A DNA stretch of 30,630 nt, from contig KN884765.1 in NCBI GenBank assembly GCA_000934455.1, forward strand, positions 36,252 to 66,881. The letters run 5' to 3'. Numbering within the stretch: position 1 is the stretch's first letter; every line of letters begins with the position of its first letter. The stretch comes from Apostichopus parvimensis (Eukaryota; Echinodermata; Holothuroidea; Aspidochirotida; Stichopodidae). Shown piece by piece: positions 1-28,777 of this stretch. A model generated the notes under the pieces. That model worked only from the letters and a program-made list of their open reading frames with translations, was not told the origin of the DNA and made no database searches. The position numbers and the translations under genes were made by a program.

Positions 1-233
1 CCCCCCATGTGAAGTACTGTATACTACTGAATTGTAACCATAAATCAGAATGTCAGATATGTAAGTAACAGCATAATACAAGCCCTTAAACACCAGTACA
101 GGCATGTAATCACCCCCTCCACCACCCCCCCCCCATGTGAAGTACTGTATACTACTATATTGTAACTAAATCAAAATGTCAGATATGTAAGTCACAGCAC
201 AGTACAAGCCCTTAAACACCAGTACAGGCATGT
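1..233. repeat. Two-copy ~128-bp direct repeat
   Basis: The stretch from catgtgaagtactgtatact to caccagtacaggcatgt occurs at about 6-110 and again at about 134-233, offset by 128 bases, about 90 percent alike. The second copy is preceded by a C run (125-134). The first is cut by the window edge and also begins in a C run, so more copies may lie upstream. It sits in the GRK intron before exon a. Confidence 0.85.
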
Positions 234-330
234 GTCTGCATGTCTGCAGAATGGTATACCTATTGATCGTGTCTGCATACGGTCTGCTGAATCACGTACA
301 CTATTGATCGTGTCTGCATGTCTGCTTCAT
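229..330. repeat. Short imperfect tandem repeat (attgatcgtgtctgcat)
   Basis: The motif attgatcgtgtctgcat appears twice, near 263 and 303, with gtgtctgcatgtctgc copies at both ends. It follows directly on the 128-bp repeat and may be part of the same satellite-like block. Confidence 0.6.
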
Positions 331-17573
<17,243 letters not shown>

Positions 17574-18464
17574 CAAAGTCTGGTGTTTCGTACATTTGCA
17601 CTTTCCTTTTGATTTTCCCCACAACCCTCACAACCACCTCATCCCCCCCACCCCACCCCCTTATCTGAACCTTATCCTGTCTTGTGGCAAGTCTAAGTCA
17701 CAGCAAAATGCTGCAGTTTTTAATGGCACAGCAGACAACTCCAGAGGAAACCAAATGATAGAGTTATAAAGACTTTTTTTCGGGATCCAGTTGGAAGAAA
17801 GCTGCGTATCCTGAATTTACTAGACGACGCCGTAGAATTAAAGTTTGTAAATCTTACTGGTGTTTTCACGATGCAGTACTCTTGGTGATGTTGATTCTTA
17901 AACTCATTCATTAAATTGTTTCATTATCTATTTCTTTTATTAAGATTAAAAGTTTTTTGGGTTCAAATTAATCTTAAAAATATTAAATCTTGGCTGCCAT
18001 TTTGTAAGGACAGTGGAGCTGTTTTTTCTGACAATCCATCTGTCTTTAAAGAATAATCTAGATGTGGTATTAAGGTGATTGTCTTAAAGACAAGGACTTG
18101 AAGACGATGTCCCTTTTGACAATTCAGACAACAGCCAAAGAATGATTTGTTTAATCGTATTTGAAATCTTCAGGTCCATCTGAACAGATATTCATATTTT
18201 CTTTTCTATCGTTAAATATCTCTCTACTAGTGTGTGTGTGTGGGGGGGGGAGGGGGGCGACATCAGTATTTGATCTGATAAAATGATTTTAAGGTGATTT
18301 GCACAAAACATTTGCCCTAGGTTTGTGTCATTTTCAAAATAACAAATGCGGCTTGGGTTCGCATATTAATTATCAATTGTGATGGTCGGTCTGCATTTTG
18401 ACCTATTTTCTTTCTCTCTCTGCATTCACAAACGAGGTCATCAGAGGGGACATGTCAAGAGAAA
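17574..18464. other. Downstream of GRK, likely 3' UTR
   Basis: No gene seen. It is probably 3' UTR for the first few hundred bases (see the ATTAAA hexamers), then non-coding sequence with a GT run and nine G at 18242-18250. Confidence 0.45.
17910..17987 (+). promoter_or_regulatory. Possible poly(A) signals of the GRK gene
   Basis: ATTAAA occurs at 17910-17915, 17945-17950 and 17982-17987, about 340 to 410 bases after the possible stop at 17573. No canonical AATAAA is closer. Others (for example 19318-19323 and 19991-19996) lie farther away, so the 3' UTR could be longer. In AT-rich sequence such hexamers arise by chance. Confidence 0.25.
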
Positions 18465-18685
18465 GAGCATAGTAAAAGGAAATTGAGGTAGGCTAAAGTT
18501 TACAAAGAAAGATTTTCAATCTTGCCATGTTAACAATGAGCATAGTAAAACGAAATTGAGGTAGGCTAAAGTTTACAAGAAAGATTTTCAATCTTGCCAC
18601 GTTAACAAAGAGAATAGTAAAACGAAATTGAGGTAGGTTAAAGTTTACAAAGAAAGATTTTCAATCTTGCCACGTTAACAAAGAA
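18465..18685. repeat. 72/73-bp tandem repeat, three copies
   Basis: The unit (catagtaaaacgaaattgag, gtaggctaaagtttacaaag, aaagattttcaatcttgcca, cgttaacaa) begins at about 18467, 18540 and 18612. Identity is about 95 percent. Each unit contains the small inverted repeat aagatt-ttc-aatctt, so the array carries three identical 6-bp hairpins at regular spacing. Confidence 0.88.
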
Positions 18686-21600
18686 CAACTCCAATTTTTT
18701 TTTTTTTTTTTTGGGTGTGTAAGAGAGTAAAACAAAAGTTGTGTCTATTGCTTTACAGTACATATCTGCAAAATTTTTATATTATTTTTTTTTTGGGTTG
18801 CTGGGTGGGGGGGGGGGGAGCTCAAGTAGAATTTTTGAAGATGTTACATTGCATTTAGGTACTTCTCCATTAGATATTAAACAATGGCATTGTCTATTTT
18901 TTTTAATTTTTTTTTTTAACAAACACACAAAACTTTTAAGGAAAAAAATTAGGAAAATTCTAAGGGAAAGAATGATTAATATTAGTGGGGTAGAAAGAAG
19001 GATGGTTCATTTGTTAAATTAAAAAACAAGAATTGCTTGCAAAGATTTGGCTTGTAAACTGATGCTAAATGAAAGATATACGGATACCTAGATGGCAAGA
19101 CAGAAACTTTAGCATCGATATTAAATTTTGAAAACATTTTTGCTCATTTTAAGAACCACTTTATGATAGGTCAGTTTGAAAATAGAAACAAATTGGCAAA
19201 ATCGTTTTTTTTTTCTCCTTTTCAATTGCCGAGATTTAAAGTAGTGGAAAGATTAGAAATATATTTTTTGTCTTAAAGTCATACGTTAATCGAATGACGG
19301 ATTTGCAATATTTAAAAAATAAAACATTTTTCCTGTCGCTTCATGAGGTCATTCCAAATCTTCTCAGAGCTCAATGAATCTTATAGAACAACAAAATCAA
19401 ATCAAAGTGGTAGTACTGTCCTCAAAGGACCCATCTCAAACCTCTGCATCTCGATATAAACGAAATCTGTATATTTGGACCATTTTTTCCTTCACATCAG
19501 TATTCTAGCGTGTAATTATTGAAAACTTTGGTGATAAGCATGCATTGTAATAGAATGTGTTTTCTTTTTCTTCTCTTTTTCCCCCCTCCCGTCTTGCGTC
19601 CGACATCTCTCGTTTATAACCAAGTTTTTGTGATATTTTCTGGGGTAGAGGGAGGGGGGCATTGGATCTTGCCTGTTTTGTTGCAGTGAAGGGATTTTGA
19701 TTTTCTTGAGGAAATAATTAATCCGATTCTGATGTACTAGTAATTTGTTAGGGTTTTCTGGAAAAGAATTTTCGATCCATTTTGAAAGAAATGAGAGAGA
19801 CTTGTATTGGTAAGGCAAGGGAGTCACGGAAACAGCCGTTTAGTTTCGTACGTGTTGCTTGCTCCTTGCAAACAGAGTTCTTTTTACACTTACCGATAAA
19901 AAAAAACACCATTGGATTTGATTATCTGTACAGTAGTTTAATTTTCAACTTGTTTGTGAATTTATTTCTGTTCAGAGAGGGAGCCTCATTAATAAAGACA
20001 ACTTTTGGCATGAGATAATGGGGGGGGGGGGAGGATAGAAGCAATCAACACTTTGACTTTCAAACGCTCCAACTGAACTTTATTGTATGCATCTCATCTA
20101 ACATTAATGAACTACACCCTTCTGTATAATAAGATAATTTTGATAGAATTTGGATGTTTTTGACTTACGGGAAAGGTAAAATCTCCTTTGCACGTTGACC
20201 TTACTCCCTTAAAAGCAGTCACTCACATAAACTTCTAAATATTTGAGCAACCCAGTGATGGTATCAAGCCTCTGTCTAAATTGTTTGGGTTTTTTTTCCT
20301 TGTTAACTTGCGGTCTGTTGCAGCGTCTATAATCTAATGAAGTGTAAAGCTTGTATCAGTAGACAAACTTAAATGCGCCGGGTAACATGTATAGGGTTAG
20401 GATGTCTGCACCAAAACAAAAACTACTTTTAAGTAACTTTTTAGCTTTGAAGATGAAATTGGTTAGATGATGACCTTTGAACCCTGCAGAGAAAATTTAT
20501 AGGTGGTCTTTATTCATCCATAGTTTTTAGAGAGATTCTGTTACTGTAAAAAAACATTGTTACAAGTTATCTTGCACTGTTTCATGTAAATTGCAAAACG
20601 ATAGTAAGGGAGGGGAGGGGGGGGAGGTTTAGAAAATTTGACCATGCAGAGCAGAATTTTTTTTCAAACTTTTTAACCTTTGTCAAAAATCAAACGACTT
20701 CATTGAATTGTCGTTTAAATGGATATTTGAATCAGGTGATTGTTAAAGAGGAGAAACTTAAAAGTAGGTGGAAAATACTTAAGGCGCTCAAAAAGTCAAG
20801 TTTTGTCGTTTTCACTCTCACCCTGTTGGTAATATTTACAGAAGCAGCGATAGATTTGGGTTTTTTTCCAGCTTGTGATGCCCTACTTTAGTTACTCATT
20901 AAAATAATAACAACAAGTGTCCTTTATGAAATACCCAATTATCATGAATATTATTGCTCGCACCTTTTAGAGAAAAGTTGGAGAAAAAAAACCCATAAAG
21001 AATGAAATGTACATAGCTTTGTAGATAGTTGTAAATTGCACTTTTCCTCTGCTTTGTTTTGTAAGGTCCTGTCCAGGGGTGTTTTTGTCGCCCCCCCTCC
21101 CTCTGTTTGTTCCTTTTTCGGTGGAGAGGGGGATGTGAAGAGTTGATGACGTTGTGATCCTGTCAAATTTTAGTAGACACACATTCTTGTTGATTAAGTA
21201 AGGTTAAGTTCCAGTTAGCGTTCATTTCGCTAAAGGGAAGGTTGACTTTGCATGGCCCATAACAGGTCGTCTCTGCTCATGTTGCACCACATTAGATACA
21301 CATATTTCTCCCCATGCGGTCTGGAAAAATGGAAATAGTATCTTTAAAGTCTTTAGTCTGGAGAAAGGAGGAAACACTCGATGTGAACATATCTGAGATT
21401 AATAATATAGCTGTTTGGAGCAAGATGTTTTCTTAATGATGTATGCTTGTGTGGATGATGCAGGCAACTTTCTGAAGTAAATCATATGCATTAGTAATGC
21501 TCTCTGAGGTGGGAAAGCATCTGGATTTCGTAAGAGGCTTGCCAAAATTTTACTTGTTTTTCTGTATTTTGCCCATTTTTTTTTCTTGGCATAATTCTCC

Positions 21601-23325
21601 TGGACTCGTAAATCAAAATAGTACTATTCTGTAAGTTCTGTAGAAAATAGTCCACTTGTTGCAAGTAAAGTTAAAGTTTTACGTATCAAGGCATATCAAT
21701 CGAAAGCTTTGAACGCTTTCGTTTTATCATAACATGTTTTAAAAATTCTGAGATTCTTCAATATCCAGTTTTTGCAAACAAAATAAAGGCATCTCACTTC
21801 ATTCTAGCCAGCAATTTGCTGGGGAGATGCCAAATGATTATTACCCTTAGGTTCAAAGGGACAACAACAAGAAAATTGGTCAAGTTTTTGTAATTTCTAT
21901 CAATTTATCAAAAAAAGGTATTTTTTAAGATCACTGTTAGCAAGTATCATAAAAGATGGAAAGGAGGAGGGAAATTGAAAATAAAGACTAACATTTATTT
22001 TTCACGATGAAAATTTATGAATTAAAGTGTTAAAGATATAATTGTATATACATATATTCTTCTGCCAATATAACCGGAAATCGGTCGAAAATATCGTTTT
22101 TAATTTGAAGGGGACTGCGTCAGTACAACAGCACTTTTTATTGTTAAATGTAATCAAGAGTGCAGTGACATGGTTAATCTAGTCGACTGGTTATTCTGTA
22201 CATATTTGTTTGCCCATTTGTGAATTAAAAACTACCCCCCCCCATTATCGAATATGAGAATGATTTCTGGGGTCGATACTTTTAAACCAGACAGGTGGGG
22301 TAAGGGACGTGGGGTGATGGGTAGGAAACCATTTGAAAATGTATCAGTGATAAGGATTCGAAAGAAACCAAAAAAAAAGACAAAAAAGTCGAGACGAGAG
22401 AAGATTGACAGTGGAGCTATCAATGGAAGGAGAAGTTTAAAAAAAAATCGCTTTTGAGAATACTAATTGCTCAAGAATTTACTCAGAAAAATGTTTTAAT
22501 CTTCATTATACACCTAAGGTACCTTTGAGAGTAATGTTTTAAGGTTTGCACAATCTCGACTTGTGTGATTTGGTTGGCATTTTTGTGAGTTACATAGATT
22601 CATCCAAACAGTTTTATAAACGTCTAGAGTGTCCAGGAACAAAATCTGTGGTTGGCTCTCTGGAAATCTTGTGACTTTATCATTGTCAGTTCGGTGAATG
22701 CTCTTCTTTCTTTACTTTGAATTATTTTTAACAGGAGTAATTGATAATACTAATTAATAAATAACGAATAGATGATAATACTACAGCGTGCAATTTGTTT
22801 ACTGCCAAGGGGTTGCAAACATATAAAATGAAAAGTACTGGTTCTTAAGTTTGTCAACAATAACGACTGTTTTTATGACCAAAAGCAACAAAAAAACAGC
22901 ACTGCATTATTAGGTTAAAAGTTTGGTTGTTGGGCATTAGTTTTATTTCAGATAAATGTATCAGTTGCTCATTGAAAGCCAAAAAACAATTTAAAAATAT
23001 AGCAGAAGCATTATTGGAAAAATACCTCTCATATTGCCAGATCTGCCGACATCAAATCCATCTCAGTCAGCCAAAGATGTAGTAGTGGTCAAGAGAATGC
23101 ATTAGGCGTGTTGAGACATGTTAGCTTCTCAATAGTTGGAGATCAAGAAAAAAGGTTAGGGTGAAGGCTTGAAGAAGCTATTGCCTCATCTTTGAATGAT
23201 AATTCCTTAGTTTGTGAGAATAATATCTTCAGATAAGAAGATTTTTGTTGGAAATGAGCAGATCACATGGACCACCCATTTTCATATTCCACCAGAGAGT
23301 TCTCGTAATTACTGTTTCTCCTCCC
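18686..23325. other. Non-coding AT-rich region
   Basis: No gene, RNA gene or transposon recognised. It holds T runs, G runs (18807-18818, 20020-20031, 20617-20624), a C run at 22235-22243 and a 7-bp perfect palindrome ccagcaa-t-ttgctgg near 21810. The open frames here are short and low-complexity. Confidence 0.45.
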
Positions 23326-23425
23326 TTGTCCTTCCCCCCCCCCCACCACACCCCTCTCCAACCCCCCCCCCCCCCCCCCTTCCCCCCTCCCCCACCACAC
23401 CCCTCTCCAACCATTCTCGCCCTTA
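23326..23425. repeat. C-rich tract with duplicated 24-base segment
   Basis: ccccaccacacccctctcca followed by acc occurs on both sides of an 18-base C run (about 23337-23363 and 23390-23412), within C runs of 9 to 18. It is low-complexity; length is likely unreliable in assembly. The glycine-rich and proline-rich frames on the two strands are artefacts. Confidence 0.8.
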
Positions 23426-23887
23426 TCCCCACAGCGCATTAAGAAATATAGTGCTGCATGCCTTCAATTGCCAAATACAATTGCCATAAATGTCTAGCAT
23501 GATTTTTGTAGTAGTTATTGAATATTATGTGGTTTTCCTCTCTATCTCCCTCTCACCTTTTTCCTTTTTTTTTAAATTTTTTGTTATTCGTGAAGTGTTT
23601 AATATGCAAGTAAATGTGAAATGACCCACAGTGAGAGCCGTTTGGCTTCAGATATACAAGTTACATAAAGTTATGCACGTATTTAAGTATAGATCATTAT
23701 ATTTTAAAGAAAAAGAGAGTATGGTGGTGGATATTTTTGTCCTGTATGATTTTCAGCAATTGGGTGTTAGAAAATTCTGTTTTTTATTGAGGTAGATTTT
23801 AGTTCTTTGAAATATTTCTCTAACATACATCTGTTTCTTTAATTATTAAATGTTTCGTGTGCAAGCATTTGTAGAACTCATCTGACC
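23426..23887. other. Non-coding region
   Basis: AT-rich; nothing recognised. Confidence 0.4.
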
Positions 23888-24052
23888 TGTGATTGGTTAA
23901 TTGCATCTACCCAAAGGGAATGAAATTAGCATAATGTACTGTGGTTGGTTCATTGCATCTACCAAAGTGAATAATTATCATATCATTGCGATTGGTTGAT
24001 TGCAGCTACTGTAGGGATTGCAATAATCCTATCAATGTGATTGGTTTATAGA
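23888..24052. repeat. Four-copy ~50-bp degenerate repeat centred on ATTGG
   Basis: The core tgtgattggtt(a/c/g)attgcatctac begins at about 23888, 23940, 23987 and 24036 (offsets 52, 47, 49). The core is well kept (the second copy has gttgg, the last lacks the second half) while the spacers differ. ATTGG is the reverse of a CCAAT box, so the array might be a cluster of NF-Y-type sites, or simply an old tandem repeat. Confidence 0.6.
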
Positions 24053-26028
24053 AGGTCCCTTGCACTCTTACAATCTGAAGTTATTCATTGCTGAATTGGA
24101 GCATTGCCGAAAGCATTGCATCAAGTATGGAGTTTTAAATCAGTCTCGCTTCTGGGCCTATTGGTTTAGATCATGCGTAGTATCTCTTCTCCTTGCGAGG
24201 GACTCGTGATACACATTTGATGTACAACATGGTCATGATCACACAGTAAACAGTCTCGATTCAAGGGGACTGGGGTTGTAGACGGTGGTGGAGAATCAGT
24301 TTAGTTGTTTGGCTCCATCTGAGGTGACTTTCCTATAAGAGGAGGCTTCTGCTTGGATTAGAGGTTTACCTACTTGGAACCAACATGGCCACATGTAGCA
24401 AAATCACAAAAACAGATCTGAGAGAATGAATCCAATCGGAGAAGTGAAAGAAGACCATTCATTCAAGTAGGATGTACAACGATACATCAATTGAATTAAC
24501 TTGATGGATTTAGACCTCACGATTTGACCCATACTCCCAGCATCTGTACCTTGAACGTAATTCACAGAGTGGTGCTGGAATTGGTTAAGATATGTGTTAT
24601 TTGTGATTTTGTTATTATTATGTTATGATTATGCATCACCACGTAGAACACAATAATTCTAGAATGTTTTGGGTATATTGTTTCATCCTTGTTTTAGAAA
24701 ACAATTCTCCCTATGGAGTTTCCATGCATGACATCACTTTTTTTGTGGGAATTTCCCCCTTTGGCTTCTATCAAGTATTCTTCATATTTCATCCTGCCAG
24801 TCTCCCCTTATGACTGCTCTCTAGGAGTTTTGATTTGCCCGTTACCATCTTCTGGGTATTTGAGAGCCAGCGTGTATGGTGGTTTGTGTTCTATTCATAG
24901 TTTTTAACATTTACTGCTGCAGTGCGCGAGAGGGGGGGCACGTCTGGTGTGGGGGAATCTTCACACGATAGCAAGGGCCACTAGTAGATGCCGCCAGGAG
25001 ACGAGAAAGTACAATGTCGTAAATATAAGCACAAAAATTTTATATTTTATCAGAAAAAGTACTCCATACATTCTCTATCTTCTTTCTTTTTTTTTTCTTT
25101 GTTTTTTTGTCATTAGGTTTTTCAAAGGGAAAAAAAAACATAAATTCTATGATTTTATTGATAAAGCCAATCAAAACTTGTTTTGTGTGTGTAAAATGCA
25201 GTGCAAAGACTTTTTTTTTCTCCTCCTTTTGTTAACTTTTTTTCTTAAATTCTGAACTCATTTTCTGGGATTTTTTTGTTGTAGGTGGGTGACTGTTTTT
25301 TTTTAAAGAGTGGTCTTGTATATTTTCAAGAATATAAATCATTGTATAACAGAAGGGGAGTTGGGGTGATGGGGGGTGGAGGGGAGGGGGAGAGAACTTC
25401 TATATATAGGAACAAAGATTGTTATTTCTCACATTGTAAAACCTTAGAGAAATGTTTCATATATATTATTATTATTATTTTTCTTGGGTTCTAAGTGAAA
25501 TTGTATGATATTAGTGTACTGTGTACTATTTTGAGCGGTTCGTTTCATATTTTATATCCGTTTGAAGACGAAAAGACAAAAAAAAAAAAAAAATGGCTCA
25601 CTTCAGTATTTGCATTTCCTTATCTGTTTTTCATAACAAACAAACAAAAATAAAGGATTTATATTTGAAATTATATAAACAAATTTAATGATATTCTCAT
25701 CAAATTTACATGAAAAAGCGACATTGTGACGGGGACTCGTTTTTTTTTTTTTCCATATGATTTTTATTTTTTTTGGTTGTGCACTTTATAACTGTTGACA
25801 CAAACAAACCATTTTTTTTTATTGTAAATAGAAAAATTCTCAAGAAAGGAAGTGATCATATATACACAAACGAATCCTATCAAAAAAACAGTTGGTTTTA
25901 TGTTTCCTTACATGTGGTTTTGGTTTTTATTTTGTATTTTTTTTGTTGGTGCATACTTGCAAAAAAAATAGGTTGTGTTGGTAAACAGTACAAGGAATTA
26001 TTGTGAAGCTAGATGTATAAACAGTGCC
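24053..26028. other. Non-coding region
   Basis: No gene recognised. 24100-24600 is less AT-rich than its surroundings but has no long frame. From 25060 on there are many T and A runs. An open frame of 77 codons at 25773-26006 is aromatic-rich and low-complexity, and is not believed. Confidence 0.4.
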
Positions 26029-26072
26029 TATGGAGTTTGTTATGGAGTTTGTTATGGAGTTTGTTATGGAGT
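26029..26072. repeat. 12-bp tandem repeat (tatggagtttgt)
   Basis: Three perfect units at 26029-26040, 26041-26052 and 26053-26064, plus a partial fourth (tatggagtt). It has no stop on the minus strand (repeating LHNK), but this is an effect of the repeat. Confidence 0.9.
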
Positions 26073-27518
26073 TGAAGAAAAGTCTCAGATAGCACATATT
26101 TCAGCCCTGACCTTGTAATAAATATGCATGTGAATAGGTCCTTCAAATTTGCATGAACAGCTGACAAGGTGGATGTCACATTTAATTTATCCTTTTGTCG
26201 CCATGGAAACATAGGTAACACTGATATATTTCTCATTATCCTTATGACTGAGATTATATTGCAGTTTATAATCCCCAGCAGGGGTACTCTTGATACCTCA
26301 TTGGATGTAACACCGTCATGATCAAACATGACAGGACCCCCTCCCCCTCTCTGCCACCCCCCACCAACATATTGTCATCGTGGCTGACAAATTTCTAACT
26401 AAACAAATCCAGTGGTCTTTAATATCATGTCATAACAGGATAATTCTAATTAATATTCCTCTCAGCCCTTTTGTTTTCATTTGGCAAAGAATTAATACTT
26501 TCTCCATCATAAGTACACTTCTTTTATAATATAATATATTATTATTATTGTTTTGAAAATTGTGTGTGAGGAGGAGGAAGTTTTTTCTTCTGTTGTGTTA
26601 AGCAGAGCTGTAATTGTTAAGTTTTATGTCACTTTGGCCGATGACAGTAGAGAGATTGTTTTCTCACTTTTAGGCTAGATTCTCATTGGTCAGTGGTTGC
26701 CGCTAAATTCCAAGAAGAGAGAGAGGTTAATGAAACACAATATGATGCAATGATTTTGTTCTCCTCACTAGAATGAACAGAATATGCCGTTTGTTACTAT
26801 TTGTTGGCACAATCGCATACATATACCAATTTTCCATTCGTACCAACTTATTGTTACGTTTTCATACGCAATAAAGTTGGTAGATATTATTAGCGCCGAA
26901 CGACTTGGGGCGTGAGAGTATGGAATTGTAGATGTGGTTAACCTTGTTTTCCAGCCGCTTTTGTTTTTTTACACTCATGAATGAACAGAAATGCAATAGG
27001 AATCCATAGCAGTGAGTAACTGTTACCTCAAGTGCAACCTCACGTAGTTCTTGTTTCTTTTCATGATACAAAGAATTATTCATTCCTGCATTGATTGATA
27101 TTCTGCGAAAGAAAATATATCGATTGTATTTTTTTAAGCTCTCTTTCTTGTTAGTAAACCTTTAGTGATGTGCATTTGTTTTATCTGATCACACTTTTAA
27201 TTTAGCTGAGCAATTAATGTCATGAGAAAATTTATCGGAAAATTAGTAACTTAAACTTTGTTAAAACCTCCCCCTCCCCCCCCCCTCCCACCTTATGAAC
27301 ACAAAGGTGTTTGTTACCAGGGCACAAATGTACCTAGGTGTATTATGTGTGATATGTGATTTAAAAAAAAACAAAAAGTACTTGGGTTTAATTTTTTTGT
27401 AGCTTTGTAGGTTTATTTGTAATTTGGAAAATCCTTTCTCATTTGATTGTTATTATCTTCATAATTGTCAAATCTTAACCAACTTGATTTATTCCTACTC
27501 GTTATGAATATCAGAATA
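26073..27518. other. Non-coding region
   Basis: No gene recognised. It has a C-rich patch at 26336-26365 and a C run at 27276-27285. The minus-strand frames at 26009-26329 and 26862-27083 show no family features. Confidence 0.4.
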
Positions 27519-27574
27519 TCATTATTATTATTATTATTATCATCATTATTATTATTATTATGATTATTATTATT
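27519..27574. repeat. ATT microsatellite
   Basis: (ATT)n with two interruptions (atc and atg). Confidence 0.92.
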
Positions 27575-28011
27575 GAATATTGTAAATTTATAAAAGGGAA
27601 GGGCACGATATTAAATAAATATAAAAAAAACTCTTGACCTCGATACATTTTTGTGTTTACTTTTTTTTTGGACCTGATTCGATATGGCCTTGTGATTGTG
27701 ATTCATGTTTCTGCTTAATATCTGGCCTATTGCTTTGATTTGACCTCTTGACCTGACCTCTAGTCATGGTTAATATGAATGTGTTGCCTTTTGCTTTTAT
27801 TCGATTTTATATGTTAAGGGGGGTAATATGTCCATATCATCAGGAAAGGAGAGAAAAAAGAGCAAGCATTTCTCAATCTACGTCTACGTAGCCTGTACTG
27901 GGATACCGTTTAATTTCTACAGAACTCCTCAAATCTATGCAATTAACTTCATTAATATTAACTTACTAACAAATGGATTACGTTTTAACTTACTAATAAC
28001 AAAACGTAAAA

Positions 28012-28017
28012 TTTATT
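28012..28017 (-). promoter_or_regulatory. Possible poly(A) signal of the olfactomedin gene
   Basis: AATAAA on the minus strand, about 115 bases after the stop codon at 28132-28134. This is a normal distance for a short 3' UTR. Another AATAAA on the plus strand (27614-27619) faces the other way. Confidence 0.5.
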
Positions 28018-28131
28018 TCCCAACGAAAAATATTCGTTTTACAAAAGGTGACAGAAAATCAAACCGACAACATCGGTGACATCATGTTTTCACTCTTGCT
28101 TATGGCGGGAAAGTAAACGCTGTTAGAATCG

Positions 28132-28777
28132 TTACCCTTTGAATAGGATTTGATAAATGACCAGATGACCGTTATCCCAACCATATAACTTCTGATCGTA
28201 TGGGTTGTAGGAGAGGGCGTTCGTGGCCCAGTATTTACTGTCAATCGGGACATACAGGAAGGACTCGATTGATGTCTTTGTGTCGAAGTAGAAATTAATC
28301 TTATCGGTATGAGTGTTGTAGCCATTGGTACAGTGTAAGACCTGGCAGATGACGAAACAATTCCCTTGTCTGGATTTGGCGACACTAGTAACCCAAGTGT
28401 CGGTAAGAAGTAGATTGTCGGGGTCCAACTTACTAATGCTAATAACCCCACCGGTGGAGGAGGTAGCGAAAATGACCCACAGACCGCTTTCATCGACAGC
28501 GAAATCGATATCCGAGTGGGAAAGTGAGAGGTAAGCGCCCCGGTTGTCCACATTGGTGGTTGGTGGGAGCGGGGACTTCTTGCTACGCTCCTCGGCAATG
28601 TCATACCGGGCAATGTCACGGCTATTGCGGACGTTATAGTACAGAGAGCCGTTGTAAGCAACCATTCCGCTTCCTTGTGTGTAGTCAGGGAGTGTGATTC
28701 CGCGTTCCATGACTCCAAGTTGAAGATCTCTCATAGAGGCGTAGACGTTAACGATATTTTGGTAAAAACTGTATGAA
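28132..28777 (-). CDS. Olfactomedin gene, terminal exon
   Basis: It carries the remaining 214 residues and the stop (28132-28134). Two acceptors nine bases apart (first exon base 28777 or 28768) both keep the frame: PL-SSYSFYQN or PL-SFYQN. The longer gives three extra residues. The shorter spacing agrees better with vertebrate noelins. Motifs: YTQGSGMVAYNGSLYYN, ARYDI, DIDFAVDESGLWVIFA, SKLDP, TDTWVT, GNCFVICQVLHC, the DKINFYFDTKT strand, and SYNPYDQKLYGWDNGHLVIY near the end. A methionine at 28734 is internal, not a start. Confidence 0.95.

Noticed and set aside
23229..23489. Glycine-rich or proline-rich small proteins
   Set aside because: Low-complexity C tract; composition artefact.
25773..26006. 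77-codon aromatic-rich frame resembling a membrane protein
   Set aside because: Arises from T-rich sequence; no supporting signal.
28059..28718. 219-codon minus-strand frame overlapping the olfactomedin exon
   Set aside because: It is a shifted frame of the olfactomedin terminal exon; only the other frame has the OLF motifs.
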